From assembly GCA_963838385.1 (NCBI GenBank), contig CAWIRE010000001.1:992001-1056000 (forward strand): a stretch of 64,000 nt of DNA, written 5' to 3'. The stretch comes from DAHUYF01 sp963838385 (GTDB taxonomy: Bacteria > Pseudomonadota > Alphaproteobacteria > ATCC43930 > CGMCC-115725). Positions 1-8,264 of this stretch are shown here, piece by piece (within the stretch, counting starts at the first letter, position 1; every line of letters starts with the position of its first letter). A program made the translations under genes and the position numbers. The notes under the pieces were generated by a model. The model was not told the DNA's origin. It did no database searches and saw nothing but the letters and a program-made list of their open reading frames with translations.

Positions 1-603
1 ATCGCGGGGGCGTTCTGCCTCCTTCTCGCCGTCTCCGCGCAAGCGCAGGCGCCGGACGGCACGCCGGTCAATATTCGCGGCAAGGTCGCGCAGCTCGACG
101 GCAACAAGATGCTGAAGGTCAAATCGCGCGACGGCCAGGAGCTGCAGGTGACGCTGGCGCCGGATTTCGCCGTGCTCGGCGTGCTCAAGGCCAAATTCGC
201 CGAGATCAAGCAGGGCGATTTCGTCGGCATCGCCGCGGCGCCCGGCAAGGACGGCAAGCTGCATGCGCAGGAGGTGCTGATCTTCCCGGAGGCGGCGCGC
301 GGCACGGGCGAAGGCCACTATGCCTGGGATCTCCGGGGCAAGGGCGACACCATGACGAATGCGACCGTCTCGGGCGTCATCGGCGCGGCGCGGCACCATG
401 TGCTGCACCTCACCTACAAGGGCGGCGAGCAGGAGATCACGGTCTCCTCCCGCACCCCGGTGGTGACGTTCAAGCCCGCCGAGCTGAGCCTGCTGAAGCC
501 GGGCGCCACGATCTTCATACCGCGCGCCACCAAGCAGCCCGACGGCACCTTCCTCGCGGCACGGGCGATTGCCGAGCAGAACGGCGTCAAGCCGCCGATG
601 TGA
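1..603 (+). CDS. Exported two-domain beta-rich protein, 5' end outside window
   Basis: The reading frame is open from the first base, so the true start lies upstream. The visible N-terminus is a hydrophobic stretch ending AQAQAPDG, typical of the end of a Sec signal peptide, so the protein is probably periplasmic. The rest has two similar beta-rich units: one around LTVKSRDG-like text with GDFVGIAA and EVLIFPEAARGTGEGHYAWDL, and a second around DTMTNATVSGVIG and VVTFKPAELSLLKPG. This matches a family of uncharacterised proteins common in Rhizobiales and Rhodospirillales, resembling DUF5666 proteins. No catalytic residues are evident and the function is unknown. Confidence 0.7.
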   Translation: MAGAFCLLLAVSAQAQAPDGTPVNIRGKVAQLDGNKMLKVKSRDGQELQVTLAPDFAVLGVLKAKFAEIKQGDFVGIAAAPGKDGKLHAQEVLIFPEAARGTGEGHYAWDLRGKGDTMTNATVSGVIGAARHHVLHLTYKGGEQEITVSSRTPVVTFKPAELSLLKPGATIFIPRATKQPDGTFLAARAIAEQNGVKPPM

Positions 604-720
604 GGCGCGTTTCCCGGCACTACAGAGACTTGGCGCGGAGCACGGAATCGCTCCAAACGAACGGCCGGGCGGCGCGGCGGGGCGCCGCAAAAGAAGCAAT
701 AAACTTGCGCCCCTCTTGCC

Positions 721-748
721 TTGATCGGCAGCGCGTTGCGCCTAGATG
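721..748 (+). promoter_or_regulatory. Candidate sigma70-type promoter for a small RNA
   Basis: TTGATC (721-726) and TAGATG (743-748) are separated by 16 bp. They lie in a stretch without a convincing gene, immediately before the structured segment at 756-901. This is a match by eye only. Confidence 0.3.
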
Positions 749-755
749 TAAAGCT

Positions 756-901
756 GGCGCAATGCGCTGGAGGGTGCCCAACACGCATGACTCCACCGGA
801 TCATTATTGACGAGCGCCGGAACCCAGGCCCGGTCGTGTGACCGGGCGGTGAGCTCTTCGAGCCACCCGATTTGAACCCCGCCATACTCTATGGCGGGGT
901 T
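756..901 (+). ncRNA. Candidate structured small RNA or 5' leader
   Basis: The gap between the first gene and the one at 988 holds three consecutive hairpins. The first is a perfect 8-bp stem with a GTGT loop (828-847). The second has two 4-bp helices separated by a bulged A, with a TTC loop (848-867). The third is a perfect 11-bp stem with a 5-nt loop (875-901). The last resembles an intrinsic terminator but lacks a long T run (only TT at its foot). It could be a trans-acting sRNA or the leader of the gene at 988. I could not match it to 6S, SRP RNA, tmRNA or a known riboswitch. Confidence 0.35.
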
Positions 902-987
902 CGCGCGTGCTGCGAACCCTCGCTTCGCGCCGCAAGACGCGCGGGATTGACAGGCAAGCGGCGCGGGTGGCTTATGGCACCGGCAGG

Positions 988-1353
988 ATGAGGGCAGGCG
1001 GCGTGCGGCTGTCGCGATACTTCGTGGTTCTGACGGCGGTTTGGGTGGTCGCGATGACGTGGCGCATCTATCCGCAGTTTCCGGACACGCTGCGGATCGA
1101 CGGAAGGCTGACGAGCTTTGCCGATTATGTCGAGGACAGCTGCCATGAGCGTATCGGTCCGGCGGCGGCAAGCTGCCTGGCGGAGGCGCAGATCACCGGC
1201 CGCCGCCTGGTCGCCAGCGAGCAAGGCAAGTCGGTGCTGTTGATCGAGGCGCCGCTGCTCGCCTATCTCTTGATTTATTTGCCGCTCGGCTGGGCCGTCC
1301 GCCGCGCCCGGGCCGCCGGTGCGGAAGCGGCGGATCGAGGCGCGAGGGGATGA
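988..1353 (+). CDS. Small predicted inner-membrane protein
   Basis: This 121-residue protein has two hydrophobic segments. One is near the N-terminus (YFVVLTAVWVVAMTW) and one near the C-terminus (LLIEAPLLAYLLIYLPLGW), the latter followed by an Arg-rich tail. The segment between them contains two Cys and is probably periplasmic. A longer GTG-initiated frame from 907 exists, but its extra residues look like shadow translation of the hairpin region, so the ATG at 988 is preferred. It overlaps the next gene by 4 bp, suggesting translational coupling. No family recognised. Confidence 0.55.
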   Translation: MRAGGVRLSRYFVVLTAVWVVAMTWRIYPQFPDTLRIDGRLTSFADYVEDSCHERIGPAAASCLAEAQITGRRLVASEQGKSVLLIEAPLLAYLLIYLPLGWAVRRARAAGAEAADRGARG

Positions 1354-1622
1354 TGATCCGGAAATTGTGCTATGCGCTGCTGCTGACGGCAGCGACCGCG
1401 CTTCCCGCTTCCGCCGACCAGAGCTGGAAGCAGAGCAGCTCCGTCTGGTCGCAGATGGACAAATGCGCCCAGGCGGCGCACAAGGCGTTTCCCGACTATA
1501 CTCGGGAGGCGAACGCCAAGCGCGAGGCGGCGCGCCAGAAATGCCTCCGCAGCGGCAATCTTCCGGGCGAGGCGGATGCCGCGCCGCCGGCGCCGGCCAA
1601 CGAGGTCAAGCAGGCCCAGTAG
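1350..1622 (+). CDS. Small secreted protein with Cys pair
   Basis: This 90-residue protein starts with a clear signal peptide (positively charged MMIRK, hydrophobic core, ASADQS cleavage region). The mature part is about 68 residues, contains two Cys (in MDKCAQAAHK and RQKCLRSG) that could form a disulfide, and ends in an Ala/Pro-rich tail. The start overlaps the upstream stop in an ATGA arrangement; a second Met at 1353 is an alternative start. The two genes probably form a short operon for envelope proteins of unknown role. Confidence 0.6.
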   Translation: MMIRKLCYALLLTAATALPASADQSWKQSSSVWSQMDKCAQAAHKAFPDYTREANAKREAARQKCLRSGNLPGEADAAPPAPANEVKQAQ

Positions 1623-1755
1623 CAACAGGCGGGGGATTTTTGTGACCGCCTGAAACCTTTACCCGGCTGCGCTGTTAAACCTCGGCGTAGACGCGGCCTG
1701 AGGGTAGTTCGCCCAAGGGTCGGGCGCATACGCTTCCCAACATCGGTCCAAGCGC

Positions 1756-3561
1756 ATGTCCAATCCGAAAGACTGGTTTCGACGCCGCCGCACCCCCTCG
1801 ACCGACGATCCGACCGAGCACGACACAGGGCCCTTTCGCAGCGAGGACAGTCCGGGTCGCGGTGGCATGCTGCTGCGCGAGCCTGCGCTGGCGGCGCAAG
1901 GCGCTGTTCCCGCCGATCGTCCGGCGCCACGCGGGCCGGTGCCGCCGCCGCCCTCGCCGCTGCCGCGCCGCACCGGCGTGACGCTCGACCGCAGCGCCTT
2001 CACCGTCCGGCCCGAGATCATCCGCGGCACCGAGCCACCGCGGCGGCGGCTCGAAGCCAGGGCGATGGCCCAGGGCGGCGCCGTCGCGGTCGCCTCGCCC
2101 TTCGCGCTGCGCCGCGGCTCGATGCAGCTCGCCGCCGCGCCCCGGCCGGTCGAAGCCGAGCCGGACGCACCGGCGCCGAAGCCCGCGCCCGAGCCGAAGC
2201 TGGCGCCCGAGCCGAAAGCCGCGCTCGAGCCGAAACCCGCGCTCGAGCCGAAGCCCGCGCCAGAGCCGTTGCCGGCCGGCGAGACGAAACCGCTCGCCGC
2301 CGCGGCCGCTGACGACGGCCTCGACGAGGCCGGATTCAGCCTCGCCGCGCCCGGCGTCTCCTGGAAGCGCACGCGGCCGGCGCTCGCCGAGGCCGGCCGC
2401 GCCAGCGCCTTGCTGCGCGAGGCCTTCACGCCGACGCGGCCCAAGCAGGACACCGCGCTCTTCTCCGGCCGCTTCAAGCAGATGCAGCGCATCATCGCCG
2501 CCATCGAGGAGGAGCGCGCCCACGTCATGATCTATGGCGAACGCGGCAGCGGCAAGACCTCGCTCGCCAACGTGCTCGCCGGCAAGGCGGAGGAGGCGGG
2601 ATATCTGGTGCTGCGCTTTGCCTGCAGCTCCGAGCTCGCTTTCGAGGACATCTTCCGCGCCCTCCTGCGGCGTCTGCCGGCGACCCTGCTCGCCGACGGC
2701 ATCGGCGCCACCAGCCGCGCGGGCATCGAGAATTTCGAGCAGCTGCTGCCGGGACATTGCGGGGTCGGCGAGCTCGTTCAGCTCTTCGAGCGCATCTGCG
2801 AGAAGCACGTCATTCTCATCATCGACGAGTACGACCGGGTGACGAGCGAGGAGGTCAAGGCCAAGCTCGCCGAGCTCATCAAGAACATGTCCGACGCCAA
2901 CGTGCCGGTGACGCTGCTGATCGTCGGCGTGGCCGAGAATGTCGGCCAGCTCCTGGGCAAGCATCCGTCGCTTCAGCGCACCATCGTCACCGTGCCGATG
3001 CCGCTGATGACGCGGCGCGAGATCGACGGCATCATCCTCACCGGCGAGAAGCGCTCGGGCCTCGGCTTCGATCCCTGGGTCCGCCAGTCGATCGTCGATT
3101 TCGCGCAGGGCCTGCCTTATCACGCGCAGCTGCTGTGCCTCTTCTCGGCGCGCAGCGCGGCGCGGCGGCAGTCGAGCCGGATCGAGCGCGAGGATCTGCG
3201 CTACGCCGTCGAGCGCAGCGCCGAGGAGGCCGAGGGGCGCATCAAGGACGCCTACGACCTCGCCATCGGCCCGCACGAGACCGCCTCCTTCCGCGACGTG
3301 CTGTTCCACGCCGCGCGCTGCCGCACCGACGAGTTCGGCAGCTTCACCGCCGCCAACGTCGTCGCCGCGGCGGCGCTGACCAACCCGGAGGGGCTGTCGC
3401 TGCTGGCCCTGCAGTATCCGCTGAAGAAGCTCACCGAGCCCGAGCGCGGCGCGCTGCTGCGCCGGCTGGTGGGCCCCGGCGGCTTGCGCTACCAGTTCGC
3501 CAGCCAGACGCTGCGCCACCACGTGCTCTGCCGCCAGGCGGTGGTACGCGGCCTGGTCTGA
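1756..3561 (+). CDS. AAA+ ATPase with long Pro-rich N-terminal region
   Basis: This 601-residue protein has two parts. Residues 1-230 are low-complexity and rich in Pro, Ala, Glu and Arg, including about seven near-repeats of (A/L)PEPK between 140 and 172. Residues 235-600 are an ORC/Cdc6- or TniB-like AAA ATPase: Walker A GERGSGKT at 261-268 and Walker B ILIIDEYDR at about 353-361, followed by a winged-helix-like C-terminus. Such proteins usually handle DNA or act as regulators, but no partner gene is adjacent. The Pro-rich part may be a flexible linker or interaction arm. It is convergent with the DUF2336 gene. The ATPase assignment is firm; the biological role is unknown. Confidence 0.85.
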   Translation: MSNPKDWFRRRRTPSTDDPTEHDTGPFRSEDSPGRGGMLLREPALAAQGAVPADRPAPRGPVPPPPSPLPRRTGVTLDRSAFTVRPEIIRGTEPPRRRLEARAMAQGGAVAVASPFALRRGSMQLAAAPRPVEAEPDAPAPKPAPEPKLAPEPKAALEPKPALEPKPAPEPLPAGETKPLAAAAADDGLDEAGFSLAAPGVSWKRTRPALAEAGRASALLREAFTPTRPKQDTALFSGRFKQMQRIIAAIEEERAHVMIYGERGSGKTSLANVLAGKAEEAGYLVLRFACSSELAFEDIFRALLRRLPATLLADGIGATSRAGIENFEQLLPGHCGVGELVQLFERICEKHVILIIDEYDRVTSEEVKAKLAELIKNMSDANVPVTLLIVGVAENVGQLLGKHPSLQRTIVTVPMPLMTRREIDGIILTGEKRSGLGFDPWVRQSIVDFAQGLPYHAQLLCLFSARSAARRQSSRIEREDLRYAVERSAEEAEGRIKDAYDLAIGPHETASFRDVLFHAARCRTDEFGSFTAANVVAAAALTNPEGLSLLALQYPLKKLTEPERGALLRRLVGPGGLRYQFASQTLRHHVLCRQAVVRGLV

Positions 3562-3594
3562 GCGCGGCGGGCGGGCCAGCGCGGAGCGAAGCGG

Positions 3595-4713
3595 TCAGGC
3601 CGCGGCGCTGGCCGCGGCGCGGAGCTTGCCCAGGAGGTAGTCGAGATCCTCGGGCCCGATGGCGCCGATGTTCTCGTATTGCGTCAGGATCCGCTCGAGC
3701 GTGCGCACGCGATGGCGCTCGCGATCGTTCTCGCCGCCATCGAAATCGGTCTGCTGCGCCACGTGCAGGGCGATGCGGAAGAGATCGAAGAACTCCATGG
3801 GCAGCCGGCAGCGCTCGAAGACCGCCTTGAATCCGAGCGGACCCGCGTCGTACATCAGCAGGCGCGCATTGTGGACGGGGATGTCGGCGAGCACGCCGAA
3901 GGCGGCCTCGACGAAGGTCAGGTCGCCGAGGCAGATCGCGCGGATGATGAGCGAGGGCGTGAGCCGGCCGCTGCGCTGCAGATGCTGCGCCAGCCGCAGC
4001 GCCTCGGCCGCCGCCGAGCTCGGCGACAGCAGGCTGGCGGTCGCGCGCTCGCGGGTGTTGAGCACGATGTCGCTGGCGAGGTGGCCCGGCAGGTCGTTGC
4101 GCCGCGCGAGGATCTCGCAGAGGCCGGTCGAGGCCGCCACCACCAGCCGCTCGAGCACGGTGACCGGCAGCTGCGCGCGTCGCGCCATCGGCTCCTTGAT
4201 CTCATCGTTGCTGCCGTGGCGGTCGAGCACCCGCTGTAGCGTGTCCTCCTTGATCTCGGCGCCGTCATTGCCGACCAGCACGGCCAGCGCCGCGGGCTGA
4301 TCGGCCGCGACGATCGCATCGGCGACCGCGGCCGAGACCTGCCCGCGGCCGGCGATCGCCGCCTGCTTGGCGACGCCGCTGCCGCGCACGATCTCGATCA
4401 AATCATCGTCGCTCAGCACCAGCGAATGGGTGAGGATCGGCAGCGACACCGCATCAACGTCCTGGGCGAGCGCCATCGCCACGTCGTTCGGCACCGAGCG
4501 GCTCTCCTTGAGCTGCTCGGCCAGCGCCTGGCGGACGCGGATCGCGGCGTCGCGCGTCAACACTCGGACGATGTCCTCCGCGATGACCCGCTCCTCGGGC
4601 GTGAGCTTCGCGTCGACCTGCTTCGCCACCTTGGCGGCGACCTCGGCGCGCGCATCCGCCGAGGGATCGCGCAGCAATCGCTCGACATCCGATTGGGAAA
4701 GGCTGTTGGTCAT
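3595..4713 (-). CDS. DUF2336 domain protein
   Basis: This 372-residue, largely alpha-helical and Leu/Ala-rich protein matches the DUF2336 family, which is typical of alphaproteobacteria. Family-like text includes LSQSDVERLLRDPSADAR at the N-terminus and EQLKESRSVPNDVAMALAQD, then HEAT-like helices such as VLERLVVAASTGLCEILARR. The frame extends upstream to a Met at 4770, but the Met at 4713 gives the usual family start. DUF2336 proteins are uncharacterised; the helical repeats suggest a scaffold role (inference). Confidence 0.75.
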   Translation of the reverse strand: MTNSLSQSDVERLLRDPSADARAEVAAKVAKQVDAKLTPEERVIAEDIVRVLTRDAAIRVRQALAEQLKESRSVPNDVAMALAQDVDAVSLPILTHSLVLSDDDLIEIVRGSGVAKQAAIAGRGQVSAAVADAIVAADQPAALAVLVGNDGAEIKEDTLQRVLDRHGSNDEIKEPMARRAQLPVTVLERLVVAASTGLCEILARRNDLPGHLASDIVLNTRERATASLLSPSSAAAEALRLAQHLQRSGRLTPSLIIRAICLGDLTFVEAAFGVLADIPVHNARLLMYDAGPLGFKAVFERCRLPMEFFDLFRIALHVAQQTDFDGGENDRERHRVRTLERILTQYENIGAIGPEDLDYLLGKLRAAASAAA

Positions 4714-4854
4714 GGGCCCGGGCGCACCTGGTTGTTCCGACGGAGATGCCTCGGCTGGCGCGACCATCATGCGCCGCCGAGCCCTAACGTTTGATTAAGC
4801 CCTGTGACAGCCCGGCGTCCCCGGCCCGCGCCCGCCCGTCCCGGGCTGCGCCGG

Positions 4855-5019
4855 TCAGGGCGCGGGGATGTCCGCGACCTGCCACGGGATGTCGGGGGCC
4901 TGGGCCAGCGCGACCGCGCAGCTGACGACCGCCAGCACGATCGCGACGGCGAGGAGACCGGCGTTGAGGCGGGCGCAGGCCGCATCGAGGCGCGCGGCGA
5001 TGAGGGCGGCGGTCTTCAT
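4855..5019 (-). CDS. Short single-span membrane protein (54 aa)
   Basis: The frame encodes MKTAALIAARLDAAC..., a central hydrophobic stretch (AGLLAVAIVLAVVSCAVALA) and a short acidic/Pro tail ending ADIPAP. The hydrophobic stretch gives one transmembrane segment or an uncleaved signal anchor. An in-frame ATG at 5031 would add four residues. It lies alone between two minus-strand genes. There is no recognised family and no strong ribosome-binding site, so it is tentative. Confidence 0.4.
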   Translation of the reverse strand: MKTAALIAARLDAACARLNAGLLAVAIVLAVVSCAVALAQAPDIPWQVADIPAP

Positions 5020-5079
5020 GCGCGCCACCATGGCACGACGCGATTAAAACTCCCTTAGTCATCGCCGGCGGCGCCGATA

Positions 5080-5838
5080 TTACGCTACCTGTTTCAGTGC
5101 CAGCGCCACGCGGCGGACCTGCTCGTCGACATCGATGTCGATCGAAGAGGTGACTTCGAGCCGGCGGTCCTCGAACACATGCACCTTGCCGCGGCGCCGG
5201 CGGCGGAACGACATGACGGCCTCGTCGCGGGCCCGGACCAGCTCGGCCAGCTGCGGCCGGAACAGCGCGAACAGCGCCGTGATCCAGCGGTTCAGCGTCG
5301 AGGACGGATAGGCGAGATCGACGGCGAAGCGGTCGAGCATGGCGACAACGTCGGCGGCGGCGTACCAGGTCTCGCCCGTGACCCAGCGGTTGGTGGTGAA
5401 GAGCCGCACCGGCTCTCCCGCCGCATCCACGGCGACCGCCGCGAGGTGGCTGATCTCGTCATTGCCGGCGCCCTGATTGGGCTGCGGCGCGGGCGGCGCC
5501 GCCGGCGCGTCGGCGATGGCGAGCTCGGGCAGGATCAGCGGCCGCGTGCCCGGCGGCATGCCGCGCGGCCGCAGGAAGGCGTGGAAGTGCCCGTGCTCGC
5601 GCGCCGTGCGCGGTGCCGGCGGGTGGACATGATAGAAATACTGGGCGTGCGAGCGGGGATCGTAGACGTCGCCGACGGGATAATGGCTCCATTCCTCGGC
5701 TGCCGACGCTCCGCCCAGGGCCTCGGCGATCACCGTCCCGCCGGTCCGCGCCAGGACCCGCCGGCACTCCAGGATCTCGTCCCCCGCGGCCGCCATGGCC
5801 TCGAGCGCGGAGCGCCCCAGGCCGCTGAAATCCGCCAT
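5080..5838 (-). CDS. Conserved protein of unknown function, DUF6969-like
   Basis: This 252-residue soluble protein has several conserved-looking motifs. They are EWSHYPVGDVYDPRSHAQYFYHVH near residue 50-72, a His-rich EHGHFHAFLRP, SHLAAVAVDAAGEP, and LFTTNRWVTGETWY. A basic patch FRRRRRGKVHVFEDRRLEV follows near the C-terminus. The His cluster could bind a metal, but this is speculation. I believe it corresponds to the DUF6969 family; the function is not known. It stands just downstream of the Mla-type lipid transport operon on the same strand, separated by about 50 bp, and may be co-transcribed with it. Confidence 0.6.
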   Translation of the reverse strand: MADFSGLGRSALEAMAAAGDEILECRRVLARTGGTVIAEALGGASAAEEWSHYPVGDVYDPRSHAQYFYHVHPPAPRTAREHGHFHAFLRPRGMPPGTRPLILPELAIADAPAAPPAPQPNQGAGNDEISHLAAVAVDAAGEPVRLFTTNRWVTGETWYAAADVVAMLDRFAVDLAYPSSTLNRWITALFALFRPQLAELVRARDEAVMSFRRRRRGKVHVFEDRRLEVTSSIDIDVDEQVRRVALALKQVA

Positions 5839-5889
5839 GCCACCCCCTCGCCCCTATCTATCGCCCGGCGGCGCGGGACTGGCAAGCCT

Positions 5890-6495
5890 TCACCGGGCGG
5901 CGGCGAAGGTCCAATCGGCGATCTGCCGCGCCACCTGGTGGAACGCCGCGTTGAAGGCGTCGACGATGGCTGGGATCTCGTTGGCGCTTGCCCGCGGCGC
6001 CGCGTCGAAGCGCTGCTGCGCGATGACAGCGTGGTCGGAGGCGCGGACCAGCTTGGCGATGAACTCGACATGGGCGACGGGGACCGGCGCCGCGCCGTAA
6101 TCCACCTCGAAATGCCGGAGCTCCGTCAGCAGGATGTAGTCCGCGCGCAGCAGCAGCGAATCGCGCGCGACCGCGGTGATGCGGCCGGAATTCTCGAAGG
6201 ACTGGACAATCAGCGCTTGCAGCATCAGCGGCGCACGGTCGACCCAGGCAGCATCGGCGAAATAGTCGATGCTGGTGGGATCGCGGCTCAGCGCGATGCG
6301 CGTCGTGTCAAGCGCGGCGGTGCTTACCGGCACCTCGATCAGCAGCTGCCAGGCGACGCGGGGCCCGGGCGGGGCGTCGCTCGCCGGCGTCAGCGTGTAC
6401 AGCTTCGGCGGCGCGCCGGCTTGCGGCAGCAGGCTGCAGGAGGCCGGTGCCAAGGCCAGGCCGGCGAGAACCCATCGGCGCGGCAGGCGCTTCAT
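5890..6495 (-). CDS. ABC-type transport auxiliary lipoprotein (PqiC/ABC_trans_aux family)
   Basis: This 201-residue protein has a lipoprotein signal peptide (MKRLPRRWVLAGLALAPASCSLL, lipobox Cys at 20). The body begins KLYTLTPAS, the signature opening of the ABC_trans_aux (PqiC-like) family. These outer-membrane lipoproteins partner MCE/MlaD proteins in phospholipid trafficking. Its start overlaps the stop of the mlaD-like gene by 4 bp, so it is the last gene of that operon. Confidence 0.85.
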   Translation of the reverse strand: MKRLPRRWVLAGLALAPASCSLLPQAGAPPKLYTLTPASDAPPGPRVAWQLLIEVPVSTAALDTTRIALSRDPTSIDYFADAAWVDRAPLMLQALIVQSFENSGRITAVARDSLLLRADYILLTELRHFEVDYGAAPVPVAHVEFIAKLVRASDHAVIAQQRFDAAPRASANEIPAIVDAFNAAFHQVARQIADWTFAAAR

Positions 6496-7445
6496 CGCGG
6501 CTGATACCCCCCACGTTGATTGCCGCCGAACAGGAACCCGGTCGGGTTGCGCTCGATCTCGTCGCTGAGCCGCGTCAGCTGCTCCACCAGGCCGCGGGCC
6601 TCGACGATGAGCTGCGTCATCTCGTCCAGGCCGCGCTGGCTGAAATTGTGCAACCCCGGCCGGTTCTCCTGCACCAGCCCGTCGATATCGGTGCTGAGCT
6701 TGTCGAGCTTGCGCGAGGCGTCGTCGATCGCCTGGAGCGCGTTGCGCGCCTCGCCATGCTCGCCGATGAGCTGACGCAGATCCGCCAGCGTCTGGTTGGC
6801 CGTGGCGAGCGTGTCGCGCAGCTCGCGCACCGCCGCGGCGCTGTCGCTCATCACGCCTTCGATGTCGCCGGAATGGGCGGCGGCCGCGGCGGTGAGCCGG
6901 CGCACGTTCTCCAGCGTCTCGGCGATCGCGGCGCGGTTGCGCTGGTCGAGAATCTCGTCGAGCTTGTTGGCAACGTCGAGCAGCCGCGCCAGCACCTCGG
7001 GCGCGTTGGCGAAGATCTGCTGCAGGCCCGATTGCTGCGAAGCGATGACGGGATAGCGCTGGCCCGCCCGCGCCTCCAAGGGAGGCGCCCTCTGGCTGCC
7101 GCCGCTGATCTCGATATAGGCCGCGCCGGTGAGGCCCTGGCTCTCGAGCGAGGCGACCGCGTCGGATTTGATCAGCGCCGTCTGATTGAGCTCGATGGTG
7201 ACGCGGACCTTCTCGAGGTTCTGAGGGTCGATGCGGATCTCGGTCACGCGTCCCACCGGGATGCCGTTGTAGCGAACCTCCGAGCCGCGGGCGAGGCCGG
7301 TGACGGAGCCGTTGAAGTAGATGTCGTAATAGGCGAATTCGCGATTGAACTCGATCCGGGCGAGCCACAGCGACACGATCACGGCGCCGATCAGCACGGC
7401 GAGCACGAAGGCCCCGACGGCCACGTAATTTGCGCGCGTTTCCAT
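6492..7445 (-). CDS. MlaD/MCE-domain lipid transport protein
   Basis: This 317-residue protein has one N-terminal transmembrane helix (about residues 7-28). An MCE domain follows, with the family motif FNGSVTGLARGSEVRYNGIPVGRVTEI at about 43-70. Then comes a long helical region with many heptad-like Leu (LDVANKLDEILDQ, LDKLSTDIDGL) and a Gly/Arg tail. MCE proteins form hexamers bound to MlaE/MlaF and carry phospholipids across the periplasm. It lies directly downstream of the ATPase gene (3 bp gap) and overlaps the auxiliary lipoprotein gene. Confidence 0.9.
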   Translation of the reverse strand: METRANYVAVGAFVLAVLIGAVIVSLWLARIEFNREFAYYDIYFNGSVTGLARGSEVRYNGIPVGRVTEIRIDPQNLEKVRVTIELNQTALIKSDAVASLESQGLTGAAYIEISGGSQRAPPLEARAGQRYPVIASQQSGLQQIFANAPEVLARLLDVANKLDEILDQRNRAAIAETLENVRRLTAAAAAHSGDIEGVMSDSAAAVRELRDTLATANQTLADLRQLIGEHGEARNALQAIDDASRKLDKLSTDIDGLVQENRPGLHNFSQRGLDEMTQLIVEARGLVEQLTRLSDEIERNPTGFLFGGNQRGGYQPR

Positions 7446-7448
7446 GCT

Positions 7449-8264
7449 CTATCCGGCCGCCTGCCCGCCGCTTCCGCCCAGCGCGGCACGTCCGCGCGGC
7501 CCCCGGAAATAGGCCTGGATCCAGGGATGGGGATTGTGCAGCAGCTCCGCCATTGTGCCAATAATCAGCCGCTTGTCGACCAGGACGGCGATCCGGTCGC
7601 AGATCGCGATCAGGCTGTCAAGATCGTGCGTCACCATGAAGACGGTGAGGTCCAGGCTGTGCCGGAGATCGCGGATCAGAGAGTCGAAGGCGCCGGCGGC
7701 GATCGGGTCGAGGCCGGCGGTGGGTTCGTCGAGGAACAGCAGCCGCGGGTCGAGGGCCAGCGCGCGGGCGAGGCCGGCGCGCTTGCGCATGCCGCCGGAG
7801 AGCTCGGCCGGATATTTCGGCGCCGCGTCGGCGGGCAGCCCGACCAGGGCGATCTTGAGCAGCGCGATCTCGTCGAGCAGCGGCGCCCGCAGCCCCAGCT
7901 GCTCGCGCAGCGGCAGCGCCACGTTCTGCGCCGCGGTCAGCGAGCTGATGAGGGCGCCATCCTGGAACAGCACCCCCCACCGCGCCTCGATCGCGCGCAG
8001 CCCCTCGTCATCGAGGGCGCGGACGTCTTGGCCGAAGATCTCGATCGATCCGGCCTCCGGCTCCATCAGTCCGACGATGGTGCGCAACAGCACCGACTTG
8101 CCGCTGCCGGAGCCGCCGACCACCCCCAGCACCTCGCCGTGCCGAAGGTCGACATCGAGCCGGTCATGCAGCACGCGGCCGCCGATGCGCGTGCGCAATC
8201 CGCGCACGCGGACGATCGGCGGCTCAGATGCCGAGGCGGGCGTAGAGGACGGAGAAGGCGGCAT
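7449..8264 (-). CDS. MlaF-like ABC transporter ATP-binding protein
   Basis: This 271-residue ABC ATPase has Walker A GGSGSGKSVLL, signature LSGGMRKR, Walker B LLFLDEPTAGLDP, and a switch His in MVTHDLDS. The LSGGMRKRAGLARAL form is characteristic of the MlaF/Ttg2A subfamily, which energises MCE lipid transport. Its 5' end overlaps the permease gene by 41 bp, which implies translational coupling. The C-terminal Gly-rich tail (GPRGRAALGGSGGQAAG) is probably disordered. Confidence 0.9.
   Translation of the reverse strand: MPPSPSSTPASASEPPIVRVRGLRTRIGGRVLHDRLDVDLRHGEVLGVVGGSGSGKSVLLRTIVGLMEPEAGSIEIFGQDVRALDDEGLRAIEARWGVLFQDGALISSLTAAQNVALPLREQLGLRAPLLDEIALLKIALVGLPADAAPKYPAELSGGMRKRAGLARALALDPRLLFLDEPTAGLDPIAAGAFDSLIRDLRHSLDLTVFMVTHDLDSLIAICDRIAVLVDKRLIIGTMAELLHNPHPWIQAYFRGPRGRAALGGSGGQAAG

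Noticed and set aside
1675..3522. A 615-codon minus-strand frame
   Set aside because: It is a shadow of the AAA+ ATPase gene, which has Walker motifs. The antisense text is low-complexity.
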